Source: CAVUCH01 sp963739995 (GTDB lineage: Bacteria; Acidobacteriota; Vicinamibacteria; Vicinamibacterales; JAENWD01). From it: 64,000 bases of DNA. The stretch spans positions 310,001-374,000 of the forward strand of contig CAVUCH010000004.1 in NCBI GenBank assembly GCA_963739995.1, read 5' to 3'. Below are positions 16,266 through 24,424 of the stretch, one piece after another (position 1 is the first letter of the stretch; the number at the start of each line of letters is the position of its first letter). The notes beneath the pieces are model-generated. The model searched no databases. It saw only the letters and a program-made list of their open reading frames with translations, and had not been told where the DNA came from. A program made the translations under genes and the position numbers.

Positions 16266-17345
16266 ATGCTGGCGAACTTGAAGGTACCTGTCGGCTGGGG
16301 AGAGATTCTCAAGCGCACGGGGCAGGAAACGCTGAAGGACGACTGCCTCAGCCTCGCTGCCGAGCTCGCGTACTATTTCTTCCTCGCGCTGTTTCCGGCG
16401 TTGCTCTTTCTGGTCGCGCTCGCGAGTTTCTTCCCTGTCGATAACATGATGGACCAGGTGATCGGCTCCCTCAGCCGTTTCGCCCCGCCCGACGTGTTGA
16501 ACATCATCCGGGAGCAGGTCGCGAAAATCGCCAACAGCGGCAACACCGGACTCCTGACCACCGGTATGCTGCTGACCCTGTGGAGCTCCTCGGCCGGCGT
16601 GATGGCCATCATCAACACGCTGAACAAGGCCTACGACATCGAGGAAGGCCGGCCGTGGTGGAAGGTGCGGCTCACGGCCATCGGCCTGACGATCGGCCTC
16701 GCCCTTTTCATCATCCTGTCATTCGCGCTCGTCGTCGTTGGTCCGGCGCTCGCGGAGAAGATAGCGGAGTGGTTCCACCTGGGTCAGGTGTTCGTCTGGA
16801 CGTGGTGGATCCTCCAGTGGCCGGTCGTGTTCGGCCTTGTCGCCACGGGAATCGGGCTCATCTATTACTTTGCACCCGACGCTGAGCAGGATTTCGTGTG
16901 GCTGACGCCCGGCTCGGTGCTCGCAACCGTCCTGTGGATCCTGTTCTCGCTCGGGTTCAAGATCTACGTCGCGAACTTCTCGGATTACAACGAGACGTAC
17001 GGCGCGATCGGCGGCGTCATCGTCCTGCTCCTGTGGTTCTACACGAGCGGTCTGGCCATCCTGATCGGGGCCGAGATGAACGCGGAGATCGAGCACGCCT
17101 CTCCCTACGGCAAGGATCCTGGCGAGAAGGTCCCGGGCGAGAAAAAGAAGCTCGGTCTGGCCGCGTGGCGCCAGTGGCGGGAGCGCAAGAAGCACGGCGA
17201 ACCGGTTGGCCCGCCGCCCGAGCCGCCTCGGCCGGCTGCGCCGCCCCCCAACCTGGCGCCCGCCCGACCCCGCGAGATCGTGCTCGGCGGCATCATCGCC
17301 GGCACACTGGAGTTCATCCGCGGGCGGCGGCGAGTAAAAGACTAG
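16266..17345 (+). CDS. YihY/virulence factor BrkB family inner-membrane protein
   Basis: A 359-residue membrane protein with about six helices between residues 30 and 270. Family signatures include LAAELAYYFFLALFPALLFL, LWSSSAGVMAIINTLNKAYD, the loop WLTPGSVLATVLWILFSLGF, and YNETYGAIGGVIVLLLWFYT followed by GAEMNAEIE. The family was once called ribonuclease BN, but that assignment was withdrawn and its role is unknown. A Pro-rich cytoplasmic tail (about residues 285-340) ends in a short hydrophobic stretch. The start MLANLKVPVGWGEI is preferred over upstream in-frame codons that overlap the preceding gene. Confidence 0.9.
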   Translation: MLANLKVPVGWGEILKRTGQETLKDDCLSLAAELAYYFFLALFPALLFLVALASFFPVDNMMDQVIGSLSRFAPPDVLNIIREQVAKIANSGNTGLLTTGMLLTLWSSSAGVMAIINTLNKAYDIEEGRPWWKVRLTAIGLTIGLALFIILSFALVVVGPALAEKIAEWFHLGQVFVWTWWILQWPVVFGLVATGIGLIYYFAPDAEQDFVWLTPGSVLATVLWILFSLGFKIYVANFSDYNETYGAIGGVIVLLLWFYTSGLAILIGAEMNAEIEHASPYGKDPGEKVPGEKKKLGLAAWRQWRERKKHGEPVGPPPEPPRPAAPPPNLAPARPREIVLGGIIAGTLEFIRGRRRVKD

Positions 17346-17401
17346 CTCTGGCGCCGGGCATGGGGCTTCCCACGCTCGTGCACCGCCGTCTGCAATGTCG
17401 G

Positions 17402-18841
17402 TCAGGTGCGAGAAGTGCCCTGCGACTGCGCAGATTGCCGCGACCAGTACCAGTAGAACGGCATCCCAAGCGCGATTAGACCGAGACCGCCGAGCGACTG
17501 GCGCGGAGCGGTGATCAGCGTGTTCACGAGCAGCCAGGCTGTCACGAAGAGGAACAGGGCTGGAACGACTGGATACCCGATGGTGCGATATTGCCCTGGC
17601 ACCCGAGGCAGCCGGCGCCGGACGATGAACACCGAGGCTGTGGCCATTCCCCAGAACAGAAGAATCGCGAAGATGGCGTAGTCGGTCAGGGTGTCGAAGG
17701 AGCCAGACAGCACGAGCACCGTTGTCCACACGGCCTGCGCGAACAGCGCCCGCACGGGCACGGAGGTGCGGCGGGAGAGCGGAGCGAGCGCGCGGAAGAA
17801 CAGCCCGTCATTGGCCATCGCGTATGGGATTCGTGCGCCCACGAGCGACGCACTCAAGAGCGCGCTGAAAATGGATCCTGCCACCGCGGCGGCCATGACC
17901 GTGAGTGCAGCCGGGCCTACTACCTGCGCCATCACGTGTGTGGCCACAGACGACGAGAGCCCGACGCTCCCGATCTGCACCGGACTCAACACATAGAAGT
18001 AGGACGTGTTGATGAACACGTAAAGCAACACGACAGCCGCAAGTCCGCCAATCAGCGCCCGCGGGAGATTGCGCCGCGGATCCTTCACCTCGCCCGCGAC
18101 ATACGTCATCTCGTTCCAGCCGTTGTACGCCCACAGGGCGGCCATCATCGCGGCGCCAAACCCGGCCACCCCTCCGCGGGCAGCACCGGAAACGCCCTCG
18201 CAGCTGCCTGATGCACCTGACTGTGCAAAGTGCCCCCAGTCACCACGTCCCCACAGCAATGCGACCACGCCAAGACCCACCACCAGCGCCACCTTCAATG
18301 ACGTCAGCACCGACACGATCCGGCCGCCGAATGACACCGCAGCGCAGTTGATCAGCGTGACAGCGGCAACGGCCCCGATTGCGACCGCGTGCACGGCGGT
18401 AAAACGCCACGGAGCCGCGCCGCCGGCGTCGATGGTGATGGCGTGTGCCTCGAGGGCACCACCGGTCAGCACGTTGACGAAGATTGCAAAGCCCGTCGCC
18501 AGTGCGGCAGTACCGCCGGTGCTCCCGATGAAGAACCGCATCCACCCGAACAGAAAACCCCACAGCCTGCCGTACGCCTCACGTATGAACACGTACTCCC
18601 CGCCCGCGCGCGGCATCAACGCGCAGAGCTCTCCGTAGGTCAGCGCACCGGCAAGAGATAGCAGTCCCGCCACGACCCACACCGTGACCACCAGCCAGGG
18701 CGAGCCGACGTTGCACGTCATGACTCGCGCCTTCAGGAACACGCCGGTGCCGATCACCACGCCGATGACGATGGATGTGGCTGCGACCGGGCCGAGTCCC
18801 CGGATCAGCATGTCGTCGGAGCGAGTGACGGTGGCCGGCAC
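17402..18841 (-). CDS. APC-family amino acid permease
   Basis: A 479-residue transporter with about 12 membrane helices. The first helix carries IVIGVVIGTGVFLKA, the substrate-binding glycine loop of the amino acid-polyamine-organocation superfamily. YGELCALMPRAGGEYVFIRE and WAYNGWNEMTYVAGEVKDP are the usual second and sixth helix blocks, typical of LAT-like or serine/threonine-exchanger branches. Substrate cannot be assigned. It is monocistronic: the sensor kinase gene ends about 240 nt upstream on the same strand, with a hairpin between them. Confidence 0.88.
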   Translation of the reverse strand: MPATVTRSDDMLIRGLGPVAATSIVIGVVIGTGVFLKARVMTCNVGSPWLVVTVWVVAGLLSLAGALTYGELCALMPRAGGEYVFIREAYGRLWGFLFGWMRFFIGSTGGTAALATGFAIFVNVLTGGALEAHAITIDAGGAAPWRFTAVHAVAIGAVAAVTLINCAAVSFGGRIVSVLTSLKVALVVGLGVVALLWGRGDWGHFAQSGASGSCEGVSGAARGGVAGFGAAMMAALWAYNGWNEMTYVAGEVKDPRRNLPRALIGGLAAVVLLYVFINTSYFYVLSPVQIGSVGLSSSVATHVMAQVVGPAALTVMAAAVAGSIFSALLSASLVGARIPYAMANDGLFFRALAPLSRRTSVPVRALFAQAVWTTVLVLSGSFDTLTDYAIFAILLFWGMATASVFIVRRRLPRVPGQYRTIGYPVVPALFLFVTAWLLVNTLITAPRQSLGGLGLIALGMPFYWYWSRQSAQSQGTSRT

Positions 18842-18899
18842 GGCGGCCCAGCATAGCCGATGTCGTGAGGCGGACGAGGCGAAACGAGGGCGCGGGAGG

Positions 18900-18922
18900 T
18901 CGCTTGGTCGCCGTCCAAGCGA
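18900..18922 (-). terminator. Hairpin between sensor kinase and permease genes
   Basis: A perfect 8-bp stem TCGCTTGG / CCAAGCGA encloses a 7-nt loop. It could terminate the sensor-kinase transcript, or fold in the leader of the permease mRNA 59 nt before its start. There is no T-tract on either side. The rest of 18842-19081 shows no coding region. Confidence 0.35.
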
Positions 18923-19081
18923 CAGCGTGGCGAGCCTTAGGCTCTCTCTTCAATTCATTCTCGAAGGGGATTTCTCATCGTCACTCGTTCCTGGTCGTTC
19001 AAGCCTCGTGACGGAATCTGAGGCTGAGTGCCTGGTGCCCTTGTGTCCTTCGCGCCGTGCGGTTCCTAACGGCGGGCGCCT

Positions 19082-22000
19082 TCACAGGTCCAGCAGCGAT
19101 CGCAACCCGTCTTCGAGTCGCGACACCTCCCGCTTGACATTCTCGCAGGCAATCTCGACGCCGGTCAGATCACCCTGGCGGGCGGCCTGCTCGAGCACAC
19201 GCGCCGCGTCATAGGCTCCCGCCTTCGAAAACAGGCCCGCGGACCCCCTGAGGGCGTGGGCCGACGAGGCGATGGCGGCGGCATCGCGCGACAGGACGGC
19301 AGCCTCGAGCGCCGCAACCTGTTTCGGGGTGTCGGTCAGGAAGACGCTGACTACCTCCCGCAGCAGCGTCTCGTTGCCGCCGACGCTGGCGACCAGCGCC
19401 TCGCGATCGATGAGCGACCCGGACGCGCTCACCACGCCCGGTTCGCCCGTGCCAGTGCGCGGAGGTGCGGCGGTCGCGCACGCCTCGGCGCCTCGCGCGC
19501 CGTCCCCTCCGGGCTCCTCGGGGCCGCTCTGGCCGGCGATCCGATCGATCGTCCCGAGCAGTTCCTCCGCCCGGAGCGGCTTCGACACGTACGCGTCCAT
19601 GCCCACCGCCAGGCACCGTTCACGATCCCCGGCCATGGCGTGCGCCGTCATCGCGACGATCGGCGTGTGCCCGCCGGCCACCCGCTCGTGCCTCCTGATG
19701 GCGGCGGTGGCTTCGAAGCCGCCCATCTCGGGCATCTGCACATCCATGAGGATGACGTCGTACGCGGTCTCGGTGGCCTTCGCAACCGCCTGCCGGCCGT
19801 CGCTCACCGTTGTGACGCGGTGGCCCCGCCCCTCGAGCAGCAGGATGACGAGCTTCTGGTTTGTGAGGTTGTCCTCCGCTACGAGGATACTGAAGGTCCG
19901 GTGCGGCGCATCGGCGTGCAGATGCGGCCGGCCTTCGCGCGAGCGCCCGACCGAGGCGCCCGGCACGAAGGCGTTCAGGATGGCATCGAGCAGGTCCGAG
20001 TGCTTGACGGGTTTGATCAGCTGTGCGGAGATATTCTCCGCGCGGCTGTGGTCGTGTGGCAGGCCCGCGGACGTCAGCATGATCACCTTCACGCCCGCCA
20101 GGCGCGTGTCGGCTTCCATCTGTCGCGCAAGCGTGAAGCCATCCACATCCGGCATCAGCGCGTCGGTGAGCACCAGGTGATACGGCCGGCCCGCGTCCAT
20201 CGCCCGCGACAGCTCGGTGAGCGCAGCGCGGGCACTGTCGACGGACGACGCCCGCATCTCCCAGCTGGTGAGCATCTCGTCGAGGATGACGCGGTTGGTG
20301 GCATTGTCATCGACCACGAGCACACGAAGGTCCCGGAGGTTGTCGGCCGAGGGCGAGACGGGCGTGCTGCCCTCCTGCTGCAGGGCGAACGGCGCAGAGA
20401 AGTGAAAATGGCTGCCCTTTCCAGGCTCGCTCTCGATCCAGATCCGGCCGCCCATCAGCTCCACCAGCTGCGCGGAAATCGTCAGGCCAAGACCCGTGCC
20501 GCCGAATCGCCGCGTGGTCGACGCATCCGCCTGCACGAAGGCCCCGAAAATCTGCCACTGCTTGTCGGGCTCGATGCCTATCCCGGTGTCTGACACCGTG
20601 AAGCGCAGGAGGGCCTGCTGGCCGTCGAGGCGCTCGAGCGCGACCTCCACGATCACCTCCCCGCGTTCGGTGAACTTGATGGCATTTCCGACCAGGTTGA
20701 CGACGATCTGGCGCAGCCGGCCGGGATCGCCCACGAGCGCATCCGGCACCTCCGGCAGGATTCGGCAGGCGAGCTCCAGCGGCTTCTCGTGCGCGCGCGG
20801 CGCCAGCAGCTTCACCGCGTCCCCGACCGTATCGCGCAAATTGAAGGGCGCACGATCGAGCGCAAGACCGCGGGCCTCGATCTTGGACACGTCCAGGATG
20901 TCGTTGATGATGGCCAGCAGCGCCTCCGCCGAATCATTCGCCGTGCGGATGTAATCCCGCTGCTGCGGCGTCAGTCGCGTGCGGAGTGCGAGGTCGGTCA
21001 TCCCGATGATCGCGTTCATGGGCGTCCGGATCTCGTGGCTCATGTTCGCCAGGAATTCCCCCTTTGCGAGGGTTGCCTCTTCGGCCCGCCGGCGCGCGGT
21101 CTCGAGCTCCTTCACGAGCTGCCCGAGCCGCTCGGTGTTCTGCTCCTGTTCGTGGCGGGCCCGTTCCAGCTGCGCGGCGTAGTCCTTCAGCGCCTGCTCC
21201 GCCAGCGTACGGTCGGTGACGTCGCGGCCGGCGGCGTACACGATGCCCTGCTCGGGCACGGGCGCCGCCGCCCATTCCAGCCATTTGTACGACCCATCGC
21301 CGGCGCGATAGCGGTTCTCGAAGTTGACGAGCGGCGCGCCTTGCGAGAGCGACGAGAGCGCGGCCAGGGTCGCCGCCCGATCGTCCGGATGCACGAAGTC
21401 CACGAAGGGATGCGCCATGAGCTCCTGTGGGTTAATCCCCAGCACGCGCTCCCAGGCGGGATTCGCGCGGATGAAGTAGCCGTCGAAGTTGGCGATGCCG
21501 AGGATGTCGAGGGACACGGTGAAGAAGCGATCCAGCTCCTCGGCCGAGCGCTTCCTGTCGACGTGCACGCCAATCTGGGCGCCCACTGTTCCCAGGGTCC
21601 GGACCAGGTCCTCGTCGGGTTGACGGATCTCTCGGCTGAAGAACTCCATCACCCCGAGCACATTGTTCCCATGCAGCATGGGCATCGCAAACGCGCTGCG
21701 CAGGCCCACACGCGCCGCGATGGCCGCTCGTGGAAAGTTGTCGTCCTGCGCGATGTCGGGGATCCACGCCGGCCCGCCGGTCGCCCAGACGCGGCCGGGC
21801 AGACCCGTCCCACAGGCGAGAGGCGTCTGGCGGCTGACGGCAATGAACTCCTCGAAGTCCACGGGGCGTTCCTGCCAGCTGCTCACCCAGCGCACTGTCG
21901 TCCGGGCCCGATCCACTTCCCACAGCGCGCCGTATTCCCAGCCGAGGGACCCGCAGACGGCCTGGAGCATGCGAGGCGCCGCCTCGGCGAGCGAAGCCGC

Positions 22001-22096
22001 CTCGGCAAGCGCGCACGCAGTCTCGTAGACCATCAGCCGGTGCAGGATATGCGCGTCGTGCAGCGGGTCCGCCGGATTCGACAACGGCTCATTCAT
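19082..22096 (-). CDS. Hybrid sensor histidine kinase (GAF-PAS-HisKA-HATPase-REC-REC-Hpt)
   Basis: A 1004-residue cytoplasmic phosphorelay kinase with no membrane segment. Domains: GAF (about 25-180), PAS/PAC (about 190-305), coiled coil (305-345), HisKA with NMSHEIRTPMN (His354), HATPase (N-box NLVGNAIKF, DTGIGI, GGTGLGL), receiver 1 (VVDDNAT, Asp645), receiver 2 (VAEDNLTNQ, Asp785) and Hpt (SSAHALRGSAG, His947). The start ATG at 22096 has an excellent GGAGGTGAT ribosome-binding site; longer in-frame starts lack one. It is divergent from the receiver-ATPase gene at 22328, a possible partner. BarA/ArcB-like domain order suggests a stepwise His-Asp-His relay to an output not encoded here. Confidence 0.93.
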   Translation of the reverse strand: MNEPLSNPADPLHDAHILHRLMVYETACALAEAASLAEAAPRMLQAVCGSLGWEYGALWEVDRARTTVRWVSSWQERPVDFEEFIAVSRQTPLACGTGLPGRVWATGGPAWIPDIAQDDNFPRAAIAARVGLRSAFAMPMLHGNNVLGVMEFFSREIRQPDEDLVRTLGTVGAQIGVHVDRKRSAEELDRFFTVSLDILGIANFDGYFIRANPAWERVLGINPQELMAHPFVDFVHPDDRAATLAALSSLSQGAPLVNFENRYRAGDGSYKWLEWAAAPVPEQGIVYAAGRDVTDRTLAEQALKDYAAQLERARHEQEQNTERLGQLVKELETARRRAEEATLAKGEFLANMSHEIRTPMNAIIGMTDLALRTRLTPQQRDYIRTANDSAEALLAIINDILDVSKIEARGLALDRAPFNLRDTVGDAVKLLAPRAHEKPLELACRILPEVPDALVGDPGRLRQIVVNLVGNAIKFTERGEVIVEVALERLDGQQALLRFTVSDTGIGIEPDKQWQIFGAFVQADASTTRRFGGTGLGLTISAQLVELMGGRIWIESEPGKGSHFHFSAPFALQQEGSTPVSPSADNLRDLRVLVVDDNATNRVILDEMLTSWEMRASSVDSARAALTELSRAMDAGRPYHLVLTDALMPDVDGFTLARQMEADTRLAGVKVIMLTSAGLPHDHSRAENISAQLIKPVKHSDLLDAILNAFVPGASVGRSREGRPHLHADAPHRTFSILVAEDNLTNQKLVILLLEGRGHRVTTVSDGRQAVAKATETAYDVILMDVQMPEMGGFEATAAIRRHERVAGGHTPIVAMTAHAMAGDRERCLAVGMDAYVSKPLRAEELLGTIDRIAGQSGPEEPGGDGARGAEACATAAPPRTGTGEPGVVSASGSLIDREALVASVGGNETLLREVVSVFLTDTPKQVAALEAAVLSRDAAAIASSAHALRGSAGLFSKAGAYDAARVLEQAARQGDLTGVEIACENVKREVSRLEDGLRSLLDL

Positions 22097-22173
22097 CGCG
22101 ATCACCTCCCGCGCGGTTGCCGGGCGGAAGTACACTATCCGAATCGGAGGGAAGAGGGGGCCATTCGCGCAAC

Positions 22174-22197
22174 GCACAATGCAGGATGCACAATGCA
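22174..22197. repeat. Tandem GCACAATGCA repeat in a divergent promoter region
   Basis: GCACAATGCA occurs at 22174-22183 and again at 22188-22197, a 14-nt period, followed by a related GGTGCATGC. It lies between the divergent starts of the sensor kinase and the receiver-ATPase gene, so it could be an operator or a short dispersed repeat. Confidence 0.45.
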
Positions 22198-22327
22198 CAC
22201 GGTGCATGCGTACCACGATTCGCCGGCGCCAACGGCGCCGATGCACACGCTCCTCTCCCAACGCACCAGGCTACCCTGCGCACGGCATTCGTTTCGGCAT
22301 GCAGGCTCGTTTTTCCGGTGAGGTCCC

Positions 22328-23185
22328 ATGACACCCAGCAGTGCAGGGCAAACGCGCGTTCTCATCGTGGACGACGACCGGGCACTCTCCCATGCGCTCT
22401 CGTCGCTTCTTGCGGCCGCAGGGTACATCGTGGCGCAGGCGTCCGATGGGCCCGAGGCACTGCGACAGCTCAGCGGTGCCACGATCAACGTGATGCTGCT
22501 CGACGTGAACCTGCCGGGCATGAACGGGCTCGAGGTGCTCGAAAAAGCACGCGCGCTGCCCACTCCGCCCGCGGTGGTCATGATGACCGCAGATGACACG
22601 CCAGAGACGCTGGTGCGCTCCATCGAAGGCCAGGCATTCAGGTACCTGCGCAAGCCCTTCGCTCCGGCCCAGATTGTCGGAGTCGTAGAAGAGGTTGTGG
22701 CTGCCGCGCCTGCGGCGACGCTGCCGATCGAGGTCGTCTCCGCGCGGCCCGAGTGGTTGGAATTGATCGCGCCGTGCTCGCTCGCCGTCGCCGAGCGCGT
22801 GCAGGGGTTCGTGATGCAGCTCGAGACCGGTCTCGACGCGGACGTACGGGAATCCGTAGCGGCGGCATTCCGCGAGCTGCTCTTCAACGCAGTCGAATGG
22901 GGCGGCAAGCTCGACCACACCCGCAAGGTGCGCATCTCGTGCCTGCGCGCCAAACGGATGCTGCTCTATCGGATTGCGGACCCCGGCGAGGGCTTCAACA
23001 TCGAGGCGCTGCGCCACGCCGCCGTGTGCAACCCGCAGGACGACCCTCTGCGCCACGCGATAGTCCGCGAGGAGCAGGGGCTGCGACCTGGCGGCCTCGG
23101 GATCGCAATCACCCGCTCGCTCGTCGACGAGCTGATCTACAACGAAGCCCGCAACGAGGTGGTGTTCGTGAAGTATCTCGACTGA
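22328..23185 (+). CDS. Response regulator receiver fused to an RsbW-like ATPase domain
   Basis: A 285-residue protein. The N-terminal receiver domain (about 10-125) has VLIVDDD, phospho-acceptor LLDVNLPG (Asp59) and the conserved Lys in RYLRKPFAP. The C-terminal domain (about 135-285) is a GHKL ATPase of the anti-sigma-factor kinase type: FRELLFNAVEWGG (N-box), DPGEGF and GGLGIAITRSLVDEL. It lacks a dimerisation/His domain, so it probably acts like RsbW/SpoIIAB, phosphorylating an antagonist or binding a sigma factor, switched by the receiver. The divergent hybrid kinase is the natural donor. No anti-anti-sigma gene is adjacent. Confidence 0.88.
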   Translation: MTPSSAGQTRVLIVDDDRALSHALSSLLAAAGYIVAQASDGPEALRQLSGATINVMLLDVNLPGMNGLEVLEKARALPTPPAVVMMTADDTPETLVRSIEGQAFRYLRKPFAPAQIVGVVEEVVAAAPAATLPIEVVSARPEWLELIAPCSLAVAERVQGFVMQLETGLDADVRESVAAAFRELLFNAVEWGGKLDHTRKVRISCLRAKRMLLYRIADPGEGFNIEALRHAAVCNPQDDPLRHAIVREEQGLRPGGLGIAITRSLVDELIYNEARNEVVFVKYLD

Positions 23186-23189
23186 CCGC

Positions 23190-23783
23190 TCAGTTCCCCC
23201 AGACCGACGCTTTCTTGGCCCAGCTCGTGTCGGAGTAGCGCGTGCGGAGTTCCTCTGCCGTGGCGCTGAGCGCAGTGGGATCGTTCATCGCTTTGTACCG
23301 CGACACCCCCGCCCAGTAGAGCGCTTCCGGCGCCGCCTCGGTCTGGGGGTGATTGTCGACCACGGCCGAGAACTGCTGCGCGGCCTCGGTAAACAGACCG
23401 CGGCTGAACTTGGAGTGGGCCAGACCAAGCCGCAGCTGCGCAAGGAAGTCGTCGGCCGGGAGGAAGCCCTCGATACGATGCTTTTCGTTACCCGAGTGGT
23501 CGATGATGAGCGCGATGGGCGTCCACTGGGCATTGAACCGCTGCCCCAGCTCCTGGAACTGCTCGGGCTGTTCCTTCACGTCGACACGCACGGGCACGAA
23601 GTGCGTGCCGATAATCTCAGAGACCCGGGGATCGGGGTACACCTCGGCATCCAGCCGAGCACACCCTGTTCGAAGAGGTGCGGCGCTGAAATCGAGCAGC
23701 ACGTGCATGTCGCGGCGTCCTGCCTCCTCCAGCGCCTCGTCCAGATCGTGAAGCCATGTGATCCGCGCGGTCGTGCCGGCCAT
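23190..23783 (-). CDS. Thioredoxin-fold protein with TPR-like tail, lacking the CxxC pair
   Basis: A 197-residue protein with a thioredoxin-like domain (about 1-115): MHVLLDFSAAPLRTGCARLD, then VYPDPRVSEIIGTHFVPVRVDV, QRFNAQWTPIALIIDHSG and HRIEGFLP. The cis-Pro segment (WTPIALI) is present. The usual CxxC site is reduced to one Cys (TGCARL), so disulfide exchange is unlikely. Residues 120-190 form a helical repeat region (AAQQFSAVVDNHPQTEAAPE, then LYWAGVSRYKA). The ATG at 23783 has a GGAGGG ribosome-binding site. It has no signal peptide, and its role is unknown. Confidence 0.82.
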   Translation of the reverse strand: MAGTTARITWLHDLDEALEEAGRRDMHVLLDFSAAPLRTGCARLDAEVYPDPRVSEIIGTHFVPVRVDVKEQPEQFQELGQRFNAQWTPIALIIDHSGNEKHRIEGFLPADDFLAQLRLGLAHSKFSRGLFTEAAQQFSAVVDNHPQTEAAPEALYWAGVSRYKAMNDPTALSATAEELRTRYSDTSWAKKASVWGN

Positions 23784-23919
23784 GAGTCCCTCCTCGAGAA
23801 AGTGGCCGACATTGCAAGCCTCGCGCCCGCGCGTGAATCGGAGGAGCACCTTCACAAGCTCTTCGACGCCGACGCATCCGACATTCGCATGACACCCCGC
23901 GACTTCACCTTCCGCTACC

Positions 23920-24137
23920 ATGCAGCTCGCGGCCAACCATCTGCTGACCGGGATGGACAGCATCGCGGAGGTCGCTGAGCGCGTCGGCTGGAGTCGGAAG
24001 CGGCGTTCAGCCGGGCGTTCGAGAAGGTCGTCGGCATGCCGCCGGGGCAGTGGCGGCGGCAGCGGGCGGGCGGCCGGCGGCTACCGGGGTATGATGGACG
24101 TTCGCCTAGACTCGCCTGCCGGGGCGTGCCACACTGA
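23920..24137 (+). pseudogene. AraC-family regulator remnant (C-terminal HTH, frameshifted)
   Basis: The first frame reads MQLAANHLLTGMDSIAEVAE then RVGW. A one-base shift at about 23989 is then needed to continue ESEAAFSRAFEKVVGMPPGQ and WRRQR to a stop at 24135-24137. Joined, these are the last two helices of an AraC/XylS DNA-binding domain. The rest of the gene (about 200 residues) is missing upstream. It lies immediately before tRNA-Pro. It is a decayed gene fragment, not functional as it stands. Confidence 0.75.
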
Positions 24138-24147
24138 TTCGCTCGTA

Positions 24148-24224
<77 letters not shown>

Positions 24225-24424
24225 ATCTCGTTCGTGATCGTCGCCCCACGCCGCCACCGACGCCACGCGAAATCCCACACGCCCCTTCTGGCGCGCCGCC
24301 AGTGTGAACGGTATCCTTCGCAGGAATCCGAATGGCACGATTCCGGCGACATGCCGCGGGCAACGACCCTGAGTGGGTGATCAACACCAGGGGACAGCAC
24401 ACGGACAACGGGAGGAGTGGGACC

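Noticed and set aside
19082..22261. Longer sensor-kinase start at 22261
   Set aside because: The added 55 residues are Arg/His/Cys-rich with no domain, and part is encoded by the GCACAATGCA repeat; the ATG at 22096 has a strong GGAGGTGAT site.
24090..24095. TATGAT as a -10 box for tRNA-Pro
   Set aside because: No acceptable -35 hexamer lies at 16-18 nt upstream and the distance to the tRNA is long; the signal is too weak to list.
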